Part shown: positions 20,860 to 31,139 of the stretch, piece by piece
How the letters are laid out: every line of letters begins with the position of its first letter
Numbering within the stretch: position 1 is the stretch's first letter
Assembly (NCBI GenBank): GCA_027922465.2
Contig: BQMF02000025.1
Coordinates: forward strand, 653,501 to 717,500
Direction: 5' to 3'
Length of the DNA stretch: 64,000 nucleotides
From: Turritopsis dohrnii
Lineage: Eukaryota > Cnidaria > Hydrozoa > Anthoathecata > Oceaniidae
The notes under the pieces: generated by a model
Told to the model about the DNA's origin: nothing
The model's database searches: none
What the model saw: only the letters and a program-made list of their open reading frames with translations
Made by a program: the position numbers and the translations under genes

Positions 20860-22301
20860 AATCTATCAAAGTCTATTTCCTCTTCCTCTATTACAATCCT
20901 GTGTTTCGAAATAATGTCAAATAATGTTCCTCCTAAAGTAATCAAATAACTAAGTTCCTTGCCACTAAAAATGTCGGTCAAGGGTTTACTCATACATAAA
21001 AATACACAGCGGTTACGAAAAGCCTCCAACTCAATCTGAGAATGCCACTTAAAAATATCTTCCTCAGAAGTCCCATTACAGCTAAGGCAAACAGGTCTAG
21101 AGAGAACAGCAACACTATCCCTGTATTTCTTATCTGTAGTAAGACTCGTGGACCCTTCAAATAAAGACTTCATCAACTGCAATACTCCGATATCCTCAAA
21201 ATGAAATTCGTCACAACGAAAAAATAAAGCGTCTGACAATGGTAAAGTCGTCGATGTGGTTTCTTTGCATTGTGGGGCCGCATCGGATGGCTTTATGGCG
21301 TCCATGAACTGTAACGTGGAAGCTTGGTTCTGCTTTACATATGTTTCCCACATATCGAAGGCCATTGCGCCAGTGCTCAAAAGAGTCTTCAAAGCTGAAT
21401 GAACACCGGGATCCGCATGTTGGACCGTCGACTTTCTTGCTTTCCCCTTCGTAGAGTTGATGGCAGGTTGAACATTTGCTGGAACGCATTTCCCCACCAG
21501 AGATGGAGGATGTGCTTGCGGATGCCAGACTTGTAGTACTTGTTGTCTGATTTCGATCTGTAGAGCAGGATGAGGTGGTGATGCCATTTTGGTTCATTAC
21601 ATCTGGCGTACTCTTTGCACTTGTAGTGAGCAGCTGAAATGAAAGGCACAACCTTTTGAGCTCTTGGGTTTTGAGAATACAGCCATCGGTGTCTCATAGG
21701 ATCGTCACTAAGGGATGCTTCAGGGGTATCGCCATTTTCACTGTAGATGTAATGCAAAGCTCGGAATCGGTAACGAGGGTATGACTGAAGATCGGTCTCG
21801 AAAATCAAATCTTTCTCGATATTAAACATTAGGTTATCAGCTTCAAATTTCGGACTCTGCATGAGAAGGAGGGCCATAGCGTTATTGTAGACACCACTGC
21901 GGGATAACTCAAGTTCTTTGGCGAAACAATCGAATACCTTTTGTTGCGAATAACTGCTTTGGCCATACACATCGTCCACAGGGTTATTAGCATAGCATCT
22001 ATCGCGATCGTAAAACTGCTCAAGTACCTCGTCTGCCATTCTTTGGGTAAAGGTTGACTGTTGACACCCTTGGTCTTGATTCCTTTCGAACTCCCAGTTT
22101 AAGGAAGTCCAATGCTTCCTCCAGTTTCACATCGTTGGGAGGGAGAGGCACAGGAGTCTTGAGAGGGTCTGGTGACTCAATGTTCTGTGGTTGGGTCTGC
22201 GTCGGAAAATCCTCATCGTCAGACGGTATAATGATCGTCTTGTCGATCTTGCGAGTAGGTCTCATCTCTGTAGCTATCATCAAATTCCAAAACGTAGTCA
22301 C
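20856..22301 (-). pseudogene. Rep/NS1-like initiator protein: possible HUH nickase plus SF3 helicase, broken
   Basis: Three minus-strand frames succeed one another. 22301-22020 is an acidic N-terminus. 22039-21389 has EPKWHHHLILLYRS, a candidate HUH metal-binding motif. 21587-20856 has the helicase part: FFRCDEFHFEDIGV (Walker B-like), LSRPVCLSCNGTSEED (SF3 motif C-like) and FRNRCVFLCMSKPL (arginine-finger-like). These motifs and their order fit parvovirus NS1 and related Rep proteins, which nick and unwind the viral origin. A Walker A GxxxxGK[ST] is not visible: the stretch where it should lie (about 21290-21240) looks deleted. The gene is therefore non-functional. At least two frameshifts are present. 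Overlapping NS reading frames in the original virus could explain the first one. Confidence 0.6.
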
Positions 22302-22428
22302 CCATGTCTACTCTAGTACACATAGTTTATGAATGAACTCACCTACTCATGCTCTCTATTTATATTAATAAGAAGACTGGGGAGAGATCACTGGTACCTG
22401 TCACTGCTTATGATACGAAACCATTTAT
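22302..22428 (-). promoter_or_regulatory. presumed promoter/leader of the Rep-like gene
   Basis: On the minus strand, ATTAATATAAATAGAG (near 22350-22368) is TATA-like. It is followed by GAGTAGGTGAGTTC, which could be a splice donor. It lies about 50 bp upstream of the first Rep frame. Function is inferred from position. Confidence 0.3.
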
Positions 22429-22519
22429 AAAGCTTGGTTCCCATTTGTGGTTTAATCGCGTTAATTTTACAGATTTTATTTTTAAGAATCGCGTTAATTT
22501 TATCCGGTACAATACCTGC

Positions 22520-22991
22520 TACTTTAATCGGAGAAACTTTCACGAGAGAAACTTTCGCGAATTTCGCGAATTCGAGCCTTTTTCGCGAAAGTTTATCCCG
22601 GGAAAAATTTAAAATCGCTCATTCGCGAAAGTTTATCTCGCGAAATTTTGCTCTTATTTCCAATTCGCGAAAGTTTATCCAGTAAAATTTCGATTTGCAA
22701 TTTTTAAAATTTTTTAGCTACCAAAACGTCGGAGATCTATTTCAAAACCTATGTATATAAGGGAGGGAAAGATTTGATTTCTGCATGGAAAATTCCTTTG
22801 TTTTCTAAAAACTTTCCTAAATTATTTCAAAAAATTCCTTCATTCGCGAAAGTTTATCTCGCGAAAATTTATCAAATTCTTCATTCGCGAAAGTTTATCT
22901 CGCGAAATTTTGCGACTTTTCCAATTCGCGAAAGTTTATCCAAAACATTTCGCGAATTTTTGACCTCGCGAAAGTTTCTCCGATTAAAGTA
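22520..22991. mobile_element. MITE, TACTTTAATC family, copy 2 (nested)
   Basis: TACTTTAATCGGAGAAAC at the left and GATTAAAGTA at the right, with TA duplicated. Inner arrays of TTCGCGAAAGTTTATC match copy 1 at 18754-19597. It is shorter (472 bp) and has lost the acidic-protein remnant. Confidence 0.85.
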
Positions 22992-23139
22992 ACATTTCCA
23001 CTTGAAACGAAATTAACCCCAGAAATTAAACGCGTTGTAAAATAAAAAGTTTTTAGCGTAGAGATGGAAGAAGAAGATGAAGAATATTTATTGTTGTTGA
23101 TGCTTTTGAGAAGACACGAAGAAGAAATAGAAATATCCG

Positions 23140-23311
23140 TAAAAACGCAAGTTCTGGGTTCGAGCTTTTCAGCGACAGCACCCCATGCATTTTTTACAGC
23201 ATCTTTTTTTTTATAACTCTTTTGACTTTTGTCATAAAGACAAGGGTACAAACGTACCTCTTCAGACAATAATTCTTCTTCGTGAAGTGAGTAACATTTT
23301 TTGTCTGCCAT
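23140..23311 (-). pseudogene. MADF (Adf1-like) domain remnant of a Harbinger partner protein
   Basis: The minus-strand frame starts MADKKCYSLHEEELLSEEV, continues LYPCLYDKSQKSYKKKD and then NAWGAVAEKLE. The pattern of acidic helix, P-x-LYD, a spaced basic stretch and W-xx-(I/V)A is that of MADF/Myb-SANT-like DNA-binding domains. In autonomous Harbinger elements this protein helps the nuclease bind element ends. The reading after about 23140 loses similarity, so only part of the domain remains. Confidence 0.65.
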
Positions 23312-23528
23312 GTAGATTTATGGAAACATAGAATGTTCTTACAAAATCACCATATATTTTCTAATCCAGAATAAGATTTTTGTCGGTTTCTTCTGATCTC
23401 AGCAAATGAGTATTTAAACGCGGCGTTTATTTCATTTTTGAAATCAAAGTTAAAAATCTAACGCGATTAAAATCTACCTGCTTAACGCCAATAAACGCGA
23501 TTAAACCACAAATGGGAACCAAGCTTAA

Positions 23529-24025
23529 AAGCTTATCTTCTGTAAAAAGAAAGACAAACGTTTAGTTTTTGATTATCTGCATTTTTAGTTGTATATTTAC
23601 CTTACCTTGAGTAAACAGTTAGTGGTGGAAACAACGAAAACATTTCATTTTCAAACCACGATCCATTTCACAACAAGATCTTCCTTTCTTGCTTTCACTC
23701 TAACGTTCATAACCTTTCGAGAGTGAAGTATTTAAAAATAATTTTTCTATTAATCACAATGTAAATAATGTTTCTTCATTTCAATTTTTTTCCGTAGTTT
23801 TTCTGTTGATTCTTGCATTCTGCAATTTGAATTCTTGCTTCCGTAATGCTAAGCTTTTCATACGGTGAAGTGCTTGACCAATATTAAAATTTGTAATTGC
23901 CCCAGTTACTCGGTAGACATGCTTGCTAGATCTCCTTATAGGCATACATTCCCAAATTTTCGTTGTCTTTCCAGGTGTTTCTGCAAGAAATTGTTGCTTT
24001 AAATTACTTTTGTTCCTTCGTTAGC
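23529..24025. other. no gene recognised
   Basis: AT-rich, no protein-like frame and no terminal repeat noted. It may contain the end of viral flanking sequence, which cannot be delimited. Confidence 0.4.
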
Positions 24026-24179
24026 TTCAGAGTAGCTGCATAAGATATCTTGGTATCCTCACCGATTCAAATGATGAGTTGGAAAACAGTGATAAATAAT
24101 ATTCCTGACAATGAGAGCTCTGATATCAACTCTAAGTTGTCGTTGGCAGGACCAAGATATTATATGCAGCTACTCTGAA
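24026..24179. repeat. foldback repeat with 29-bp arms
   Basis: TTCAGAGTAGCTGCATAAGA (24026 onward, arm to 24054) pairs with the inverted arm at 24151-24179, with about two differences and a roughly 96-bp loop. It is probably a foldback MITE. Confidence 0.75.
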
Positions 24180-24213
24180 ATATTCTTTTCCAGTTCATGC
24201 AAAGTCAGAAATC

Positions 24214-24275
24214 ATAACCAATCAACATAGGATATGTTAGCAATATAACCAATCAACATAGGATATGTTATGTTT
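24214..24275. repeat. 31-bp direct tandem duplication
   Basis: ATAACCAATCAACATAGGAT begins at 24214 and again at 24245, and the match continues through GGATATGTTA. Confidence 0.9.
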
Positions 24276-24865
24276 ACGATGAAACAAGGTGTAAATATGC
24301 TGTTGATCAGTTTATTCCCTTACAAGAAAGTCTCTCACATTTGTGAGGAAACATATCTTTGCAATTCTACATCAGATGTAAAGTGTATATTTAAAATTGA
24401 CCATACTTTTATGAAGGGATATTCTGCATGTTGCAATAGCTCAGGTTCCATTATGCATTAGAATGGGTTCGATTGCAAATAATGATCCATATATTATTTT
24501 GGTTTTGTCGTGAGAAGGTATGTGAATAGAACATCATAGAAGTGACACAAAGTGCTTTTTGATCTTGTGTTGTACCAGTATTTTAGAGTCTCATTTGAAA
24601 CAAAAGTTAGTCAGGGACAAATTTTTCAGTATCTTTTGTGATACTGCTGTCTGTGATCGAACAGACTTGGTTCGAAGTTGCTTAAACCTTTGATGGTATT
24701 AGTACTTTCCTTTAGTATTTTCCTTTTTATATACAGATGTTTTTATACTCGTCATTTTGTCAACGAGAATGTGTTTTAACAAAAATTACTTTGTAGTTAT
24801 TTAGTTGAACATGAGAATATATTATATTTCCTCTCATCGTGTCCGTGAAAAATCATTATCTTCCC

Positions 24866-25003
24866 TTGCGGGCAAAATCGCCATAAAGTTCATGCGAAAG
24901 AGTGCATTTGTATCGCAGTTCATGCGAAGAGTGCGTTTGTATCGCAGTTCATGCGAAAGAGTGCGTTTGTATCGCAGTGACTTTTTAACGATTTTGCCCG
25001 CTG
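24866..25003. repeat. inverted-repeat element enclosing a ~30-bp tandem array
   Basis: GCGGGCAAAATCG (24868-24880) is inverted as CGATTTTGCCCGC (24989-25001). Between them, GTTCATGCGAAAGAGTGC begins three times, at 24888, 24918 and 24947. The GGGCAAAATCG end also appears in the hairpin family at 52137. Confidence 0.75.
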
Positions 25004-26728
25004 GGATCTTGCGAATGATGTTATGTCTGACGGCTTTAACAAGTGTTCGAACCCCATTCATGTTACTCAACACTCCACTCCTACGCGCTTTCAACGCTGG
25101 TCAGTCCGACACTTTAACTGCATGTTGGCCTTCGGTCAAGTTGAAGAAATGTTGTACATATCCCCACTATAATAGACCTTTCCCGAATTTCTGTTAAAAC
25201 GCTGAATTGTGACTGAGTTTCATATCTAACCTCGTTTTAATGAGATTCATTGTTTCACTGATTTCATTACTTAGGCTCCCTTAATCTCACGGGATGCAAT
25301 TATAAAAGTTAGAAGCAGTTTGAATAGGCGAGGTTAGAAATGATTCCTTGGCCACAATGCAGTCTTTAAACAGAAATTCAAGATTTTAGTTGACTCTCAA
25401 GTCAGTGAGCGGAAAAAACAACCATGCTGCAGGTGGTAGTACAGGGACTATAACATGACTAGTTACTTGATTATTGTGTGCATTTTTCCAAAATGTGATC
25501 CATGACGGCAAAATACAATATTTTATATTGTCATGTGTTCAAAGTTTTTCTTCTAACATCCAAACCTCTCCGACGAAGAGAAAGTATGTTGACGTGGTCA
25601 TAAGTTCCGTCACAAAACATCCAATGACACGTCACTTTACAGTAAACATTTGCAATCTCTCAGTTGCCGCTAACGAAGATGATGATAAACGATGAGAAGG
25701 ATTGTCAGGCCATCATGGTTGATTCAGAAGAAACGCTTTATATATAGCTCGGCAAAATAAGACATGGTAGAGATAACTGACGTTGTTTTTGGGTCTGAGA
25801 TATAAAGTGACATGGTGATGAAGAGATTAGAGTCTAAACATTTTTTGCGACATTGAGATCTTGGGTCGACGATATTTTGTTAACGGTTGGTAAATTTTTT
25901 TTGATCGGTTTTTCGAGCTCTACAAGATGGATACTCCACTTTCCACATTCCATGATTTCATTTTTTGTCGCCTCCTTGTGACACGGGAGAGGAAAATCAG
26001 GTCTAAAAACTGTACGAAAGTTTTACCTGAGAAATGAGTATTTTAAAGATCGACAAAATAAACATAGGGTTATTTCATGTCATCTTGGCGGCGTTTCACC
26101 ATGTGAGTGTAAACCGCCATGTGAATGGAAATTGGGTAGATGATATATCTGGTGTTGCAGGAGGTCATCCAGGGGAGTACAGGCCCTTGATTGGGTTTGT
26201 GTCACTCTTGAGAGTGTTAAATACTTCGGAGCCTCCAACCTAAGCCGTGGCCACCCTTGGAAAGCAGATGCAATAGTATAACTGAGTGAAAAAATAAGCC
26301 ATGCAATATTCTTCGAATACCGATTTCAACTGTTAGATGCGGCGTTCATTAGAGGGTGGTTTTTACTACAAAATGAAAAATGAGATGAAAGCAGACTTTG
26401 TTTACAACAATGTTTTCCTTAAAAATTGTTAGAAAGATTGTGGGGAAAAGTTTTATTAAACAAGAGGTATATTTACATTACACAAAAAATTCAAAGAATA
26501 ACATGATATGAAAAGATTCATAGCTTTTGCTGATGTTAGAATTTGAAAAGATTACCCATCATCAAGGATATACTACGCTTTAACAACATATCCCTGCCAT
26601 CAACCAGTGCTTCAGTTGCAGTTGACAGCCGAACAATTAGTAGAGCGAGAGGCGTGTGAAAGAAGGGGCGTTAATTAGAGGATTCGCGGTAGTTTATCAA
26701 AAATGGCGACACAAGGGAAGCATTATCT
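25004..26728. other. no gene recognised
   Basis: About 1.7 kb without a protein-like frame above noise. A short plus-strand frame at 26034-26243 has no motif. Nothing further is supported. Confidence 0.45.
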
Positions 26729-26840
26729 TTACTTTAGGTGCAGAAACTTTTGCGAATTTTGTGAATTTTAGCTCGATTCGCGAAAGTTAAATTCACGAAA
26801 AGTTTCAATTTGGCTGAATCGCGAAAGTTTATGTTCTGAA
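26729..26840. repeat. diverged end of the TACTTTAATC MITE family
   Basis: TTACTTTAGGTGCAGAAAC followed by several TTCGCGAAAGTT-like units parallels the left ends at 18754 and 22520 but has many substitutions. No matching right end was found. Confidence 0.5.
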
Positions 26841-27494
26841 CTTATTTGGAAGCTTCTGTGATGGACAAAAATTTAGTCCCTTTTCAAGAACGGAGATTTC
26901 TGCCGATTTTAACGGTTCGCTTGAGATGTTGACAACAGTACTCAGTTCGTGTGTTTGACTGAATTTCCTGCGCCTGATATCGGATTTAACAGTTGTTGAA
27001 GTAGTCTTTGTGGGTGTAGTCTTTGCTGGTTCTGGAGGTACTTCAAATCTGTTTGAAGTTGTTAAAATGTTCTCATTTTGGATGTGCTTGCTACGAAAGT
27101 TTATGTTTATGTTTATGTTTGCAAAAAGAATCAAAAATTTTTGACGCTACCTTTTTTCCAATGTGTTTTTGAAACACCATTCTAAGTGATAAGAAAACCT
27201 TTAACAAGTAGGCTGATAGTGTAACGTTAAAATTATTCTTATTTCATTACGAGATGTTGAATTTGATACCACAGCGGAATCAAAACATCACAGTATTTCT
27301 TCATTCTTTCGTTCCGAATTTTTTTCTTTAACAGGATTTATAAACTTTTCTGCAATCGCAATATTTTTTAAAGTGGCAGCCATTTTAAAATATACTTAAC
27401 AAGCAATTTTCATTCCGCCTTGTATCAAAGGTGAATGCCGCTAATGTTACGAGGTTAATTTTATATGAATAAGGAAATTTACAAACACGTTCCG
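26841..27494. other. no gene recognised
   Basis: A minus-strand frame (27134-26829) is Thr/Pro/Ser-rich (EVPPEPAKTTPTKTTS) and resembles no family I know. The remainder is AT-rich. Confidence 0.3.
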
Positions 27495-27497
27495 TAA

Positions 27498-28143
27498 AAG
27501 CCGGGGTTAATCGAGCCAACATTGCTTGCCAACATTTGTTGGTCGAAATGTTTTCTCGATTTGCGGTGGCCGCCAACATGTTGGCGAAGAAAAAAATCCC
27601 TCAAAATGTTGCGCCAACATTTATTAACTTTTTTATAAATGTTGGCCAACATTGTTGGCCAGTTTTGCAAGTTGCTACGATTTGCTGTACCTACCAACAT
27701 TTTCGACAACATTTTCTCAATCTTTTGAATTTTTATACGTCATTTCGAATTTTTCATTTCACATTCGAATGTTTTTCCGTACTCGAATTATTTTGTTTTG
27801 AGACATTTGCAAGAGAAAGATTGACAAGAATTTTTGTTTCAATATGGCAGAAGTAAGAAATTTTAGTGCTGGAATGGACCGACGAAGAAGTTGAAAAACT
27901 TAGCGATCTGTACGAAGAAAGGCCCTGTCTGTGGAATATTTCAGATTTTGTCATCTAATAAGGCCAGCAATAAACATACTGCAGCTTCCCATTCTGCCAT
28001 TTTGAATTTGAAAATGACAACTACTTCATGAAAATGAATGAATTATCAAAATGTTTGCCAAAATGTTGTCAGGCATATAGCAAATCGCGCCAACATGTTG
28101 CCCAAAATGTTGGCCAAAATGTTGTCTCGATTTGCCCCGGCCT
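27498..28143. mobile_element. short PIF/Harbinger-like element with MADF remnant
   Basis: The left end AAGCCGGGGTTAATCGAG and the inverted right end (CCCCGGCCT) are flanked by TAA at 27495-27497 and 28144-28146. Both arms contain many variants of CCAACATTTTGG-like palindromes. A MADF fragment lies inside. It is too short to encode a transposase. Confidence 0.8.
27844..27957 (+). pseudogene. second MADF remnant
   Basis: It starts MAEVRNF, then shifts frame into VLEWTDEEVEKLSDLYEERP and CLWNISD before a stop. W-T-x-E-E, (L/V)xxLYEExPxLW and an aspartate after the tryptophan segment fit the first helices of a MADF domain. One frameshift and an early stop make it non-functional. Confidence 0.55.
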
Positions 28144-28425
28144 TAATTTCTAAAGTAAGAAGATCGTACAGTCAACTCTCTCTAAAGCGGACACCATTCG
28201 TTCCAGCAAAAAGTGTCCGCTTTATGGAAGTGTCCGCTTTATAGAAAGTCCTCGGAAAATCTTAATTTTTCGGCTAAGTTAGCTCCCCTGACCCCTGAAG
28301 TGACTTTTTTGGGGACCCGCCTTTCTCTCCTGGGACTACGGTATAAATGTATGCTAATTTTAGACAAAACTTTGAAAGGAAATATAAAAATACTTTCTCA
28401 GATGTGTTATTTTTTCAAAAAATAA

Positions 28426-29226
28426 TCAAACCATATTTTGAACAAAAAAGTCAGTGATTGGCGCCTGTTTTCGTCTCTCAAGTCTGATTGTTTCGAGACT
28501 CTGTGTCACTTCGTGCAGTGAAGCCACCATTTTCTCGTCGAGTACTGGACACTTACTGATACGATCTAAGAGGGTTAGTGTCTCAAGCACAGTAGGCGGA
28601 TTTTCTTCAGCATTGTTCTCGTCATTTTCGTCATCAGAAATAAATTGCTCGTCCAATGTTGTGGGATTCTGTATCTCACTGATGCATTCCATCCGTGCTT
28701 GCTGCCGCCAACCAATCGCGTTTGTCGGAAACGAGGGCTCTGAAGTTGTCAAAGCTGAATCAAACTCAATATACTCGTCAATCGATTGCCCAGGGCAGAG
28801 CTCTTCAACAAGTGCAGCGAACTCTTGATCGTCGCTGTCTTCTTCCGTAAGGTCGACTTCAACAGTACGAAAACCGCATTTTTCAAAACAACGGGTTATT
28901 GTGGAAGGCAAAACGTCTTGCCATGCTCGCTGAATCCATCTGATAGCCATTAAGATGTCGACCGCGTTTGCAATTTCGGTGGCAGTTGAACCGTCATTTA
29001 TGCGCGATACCACATACTTGACCAACGACTTTCTGTATTTCACCTTGAAATTGCGGATGATTCCAGCATCTAAAGGCTGCAGCCTTGGCGTGGAATTTTT
29101 CGGAAGAAACCGGATCTCTATGTTAGAGAACTTTCCTATCAACGATTCAGGATGACAAGTAGCATTGTCTAGGTACAGAACAACTTCCCTGTTTTCTGAA
29201 AGGCAATGTTGTGGGTCATGCTCCAA
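28426..29226 (-). pseudogene. pogo/Tigger-like transposase, C-terminal 266 residues
   Basis: The open frame includes VVLYLDNATCHPE (second catalytic Asp), PKNSTPRLQPLDAGI (third acidic residue in QPLD) and FKVKYRKSLVKYVV, then an acidic tail ending PITDFFVQNMV. These are DDE_1 family signatures of pogo/Tigger transposases, which cut and paste the element at TA sites. The CENP-B-like DNA-binding half and the first catalytic Asp are missing through the internal deletion. The remaining frame has no stops, so the deletion may be recent. Confidence 0.85.
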
Positions 29227-29447
29227 AGTGTTTCAGCAAGCCATTCGCCAAATTTCTACAGCTACCCAACTGCTCCATAACGGTCACAGTAACCGGTAAG
29301 CGAGTAAACAGAGGTGGAGGATACGGTCTGGAGATACCTGTTTCTTACTCGATGTTTGGACCAGAAAATGCCGTCGAATGGTTAAGAAAACAAATTGCAA
29401 AAGAAATGGAAGACATTAACATGAAAATACAGCGTTGTATGAAATAA
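29211..29447 (+). pseudogene. HIRAN-domain protein, C-terminal fragment carried by the pogo-like element
   Basis: FSKPFAKFLQLPNCSITVTV, GKRVNRGGGYGLEIPVSY and a helical tail (AVEWLRKQIAKEMEDIN) match the HIRAN-type protein at 59385-59873 (KFSKLFFNF-like, GKRINRGGGYMVWKFP). HIRAN domains in HLTF-type proteins bind free 3' DNA ends. The beginning of the domain is missing because of the internal deletion. The stop is followed by a transcript end region and then the element arm. Confidence 0.65.
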
Positions 29448-29720
29448 ATAGTTGCCTTTTTCTCTAAAATATAATGTGAAAGTTTCAGAAAATTTCAATT
29501 TTTTTTGGTGTCCGCTTTAGAGAGAGTATTTTTAAAGGAAAACTTCAATTTGTTCCGAGAAAATGTGTCCGCTTTACGGAGTGTCCGCTTTACAGCTGTC
29601 CGCTTTATAGAAAGTCATCAATAGGAAATTTTGCTGGAAACCGTCCGTTCCTCGGAAATGTGTCCGCTTTATGGAGTTGTCCGCTTTATAGAGTGTCCGC
29701 TTTAGGGAGAGTCGACTGTA

Positions 29721-30115
29721 TTTTCCTTTCTTTGTTTTCCAGTTCAGACTGAAGAATGCAGTTGACTCTCTCCAGGGTGCAACAAATCATATTTTTAACA
29801 AGTACGATAGCGTACGCAATGTTTTAAGATACCGTACGTGAACTTTTCATAAAAGGTTGTTATTAGCCTGTCGTACGCAGATGCCTAGTAAAGGTCGCTC
29901 GGCCGAAAGTAAGATGATGTAATGTAACATGGACGAAAAAAGTGAAGACATTCTCAATTGTGTACTTTTAATAATGCCTGTACAAAGTCAACCTGTCTTT
30001 CCTGGCTAATACACCGACTCCTGGCCAAGTATGATACCACGTTGAGCAGAATCTCACACCCAGTTGCCTTCGTAGTTGGTCGACTAGTGTTATAGAGAGA
30101 TATCTACCCATGCAA
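29721..30115. other. no gene; isolated pogo-type end at 29757
   Basis: GCAGTTGACTCTCTCC at about 29757 matches the pogo-type end at 38203-38216. It is followed by GTGCAACAAATC and GTACG-rich sequence also seen near 37690-37805. No complete element is visible. Confidence 0.4.
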
Positions 30116-30827
30116 TACCTTATCGGGGAAAAAAAGTCGGGATTTATTTTAGTCGGGGAAAATTTTGGTCGGGGAAAAATTTAGTCACTTTTCCCCGACC
30201 AAAATTTCGAAATTAGTCGCTTTTCCCCGACTAAAATTTCGAAATTAGTCGCTTTTCCCCAACTAAAATTTCTAAATAAGTCACTTTTCCCTGACCAAAC
30301 TTTGCAATACAGGTAGAAAATGGAACATAATTTTTGTCGACACTTTCAATTTGAACTAAAAATTATATTACAAAATAACTAATTAAGAGTTCAATCTAAT
30401 ACAATAACAGTTTTTGAGGTTTGATCGTCATTATTTTCATCACTGGCATCCATATTGCTTTCACAAACATCAATACATCCATTTTATTTTCACTGACATC
30501 AATTTTGTTTCCCTTAATCGTAACAGAAAAATCTGTATCGTCCTCATTGACTGATTCAACTTCATTCGATTCCCCTTCCTTTGCTTGACCGTCATAATTC
30601 CAGTCGAAAATCGATAGATAGACTCTACTTGAGATTATCAAAAATCGGGGAAAAGTTTCGGTCGGGGACTAAAAAATCGGGGAAATGTTTTGGGCGGGAG
30701 TAAAAAAATCGGGTGAAATTTTTGGACGGGTGTTGAAAAGTCGGGGGAAAATTTGGTCGGGGAAAATTTTAGTCACTGGCCCAAAAAATTAGTCACTTAC
30801 CCCCGACTTTTTTTCCCCGATAAGGTA
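30116..30827. mobile_element. MITE, TA-CCTTATCGGGG family, copy 1
   Basis: TACCTTATCGGGGAAAA at the left and the inverted match at the right share a TA duplication (30116-30117 and 30826-30827). Inner arrays alternate AGTCGGGGAAAATTTTGGTC and its complement. A minus-strand acidic remnant in the centre (EGESNEVESVNEDDTDFS) resembles the tail of a lost protein. Confidence 0.85.
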
Positions 30828-31139
30828 TCACACTTGTGCGAAGGTGTACGCCGACAGAGCACGGAAAAACAAGTCTGCGCTTGTGCGCACTTACAGACGG
30901 AATAAGCATTATCAATGCTGAGAGAATGAATAATCACTGTAGTAATTTTGCATCCATATTACATCAGAGAAACCTAAACTAAAGAAAATAGAAAAAGTTG
31001 ACGAGACATTTTTTGCGTTTTCTCTTTCGACCTTTAAGCAATGCAATGACCTCATAAAAATTTATCGCACATGTCGTAACACTCCTCCACATTTTTTTGA
31101 CTATTTTTTTTTTCTTTGTGACACTGTTAGATGCAAATA
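30828..31139. other. no gene recognised
   Basis: About 300 bp of AT-rich sequence between the MITE and the LINE 3' end. Confidence 0.4.

Larger units (their letters stand above)
11404..22428. mobile_element. endogenous ambisense DNA virus, densovirus/bidnavirus-like (decayed, interrupted)
   Basis: Plus-strand ORFs from 11470 and a minus-strand Rep-like gene from 22301 converge and meet at 20856-20859. That ambisense plan is typical of ambidensoviruses and bidnaviruses. The minus-strand gene has an HHH run that could be an HUH nickase motif, and superfamily-3 helicase-like motifs. The plus-strand genes are split by a Sola-like transposon (12478-17409) and a MITE (18754-19597), and several frames are shifted. 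Without these insertions the viral part is roughly 5.2 kb, near densovirus genome length. Terminal hairpins were not found, and the capsid side was not recognised by motif. The family assignment therefore rests on Rep and layout. Confidence 0.55.
22431..23525. mobile_element. PIF/Harbinger-like element with MADF gene remnant
   Basis: The ends AGCTTGGTTCCCATTTGTGG are inverted at 22431 and 23525, with TAA duplicated at 22428-22430 and 23526-23528. A 3-bp TWA-type duplication is the hallmark of PIF/Harbinger. A MADF protein frame inside supports this, since autonomous Harbingers carry a MADF/Myb-like partner gene. A MITE is nested at 22520-22991, leaving only about 0.6 kb of original element. 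It lies just outside the Rep-like gene. Confidence 0.8.
28169..29718. mobile_element. pogo/Tigger-like element, internal-deletion derivative with HIRAN fragment
   Basis: The ends CAGTCAACTCTCTCTAAAGC and inverted GGGAGAGTCGACTG are flanked by TA (28167-28168 and 29719-29720). Both arms repeat GTGTCCGCTTTATAG-like units. Two partial genes diverge from the middle: the transposase C-terminus to the left and a HIRAN C-terminus to the right. The complete relative at 56705-62492 has the same genes in the mirrored layout. This copy has therefore lost the centre of the element, with a junction near 29211-29226. Confidence 0.85.

Noticed and set aside
11404..22428. Polinton/Maverick or adintovirus
   Set aside because: No protein-primed DNA polymerase, retroviral-type integrase, protease or packaging ATPase motif was seen, and the long gene in the middle belongs to a separate transposon with its own ends and duplication.
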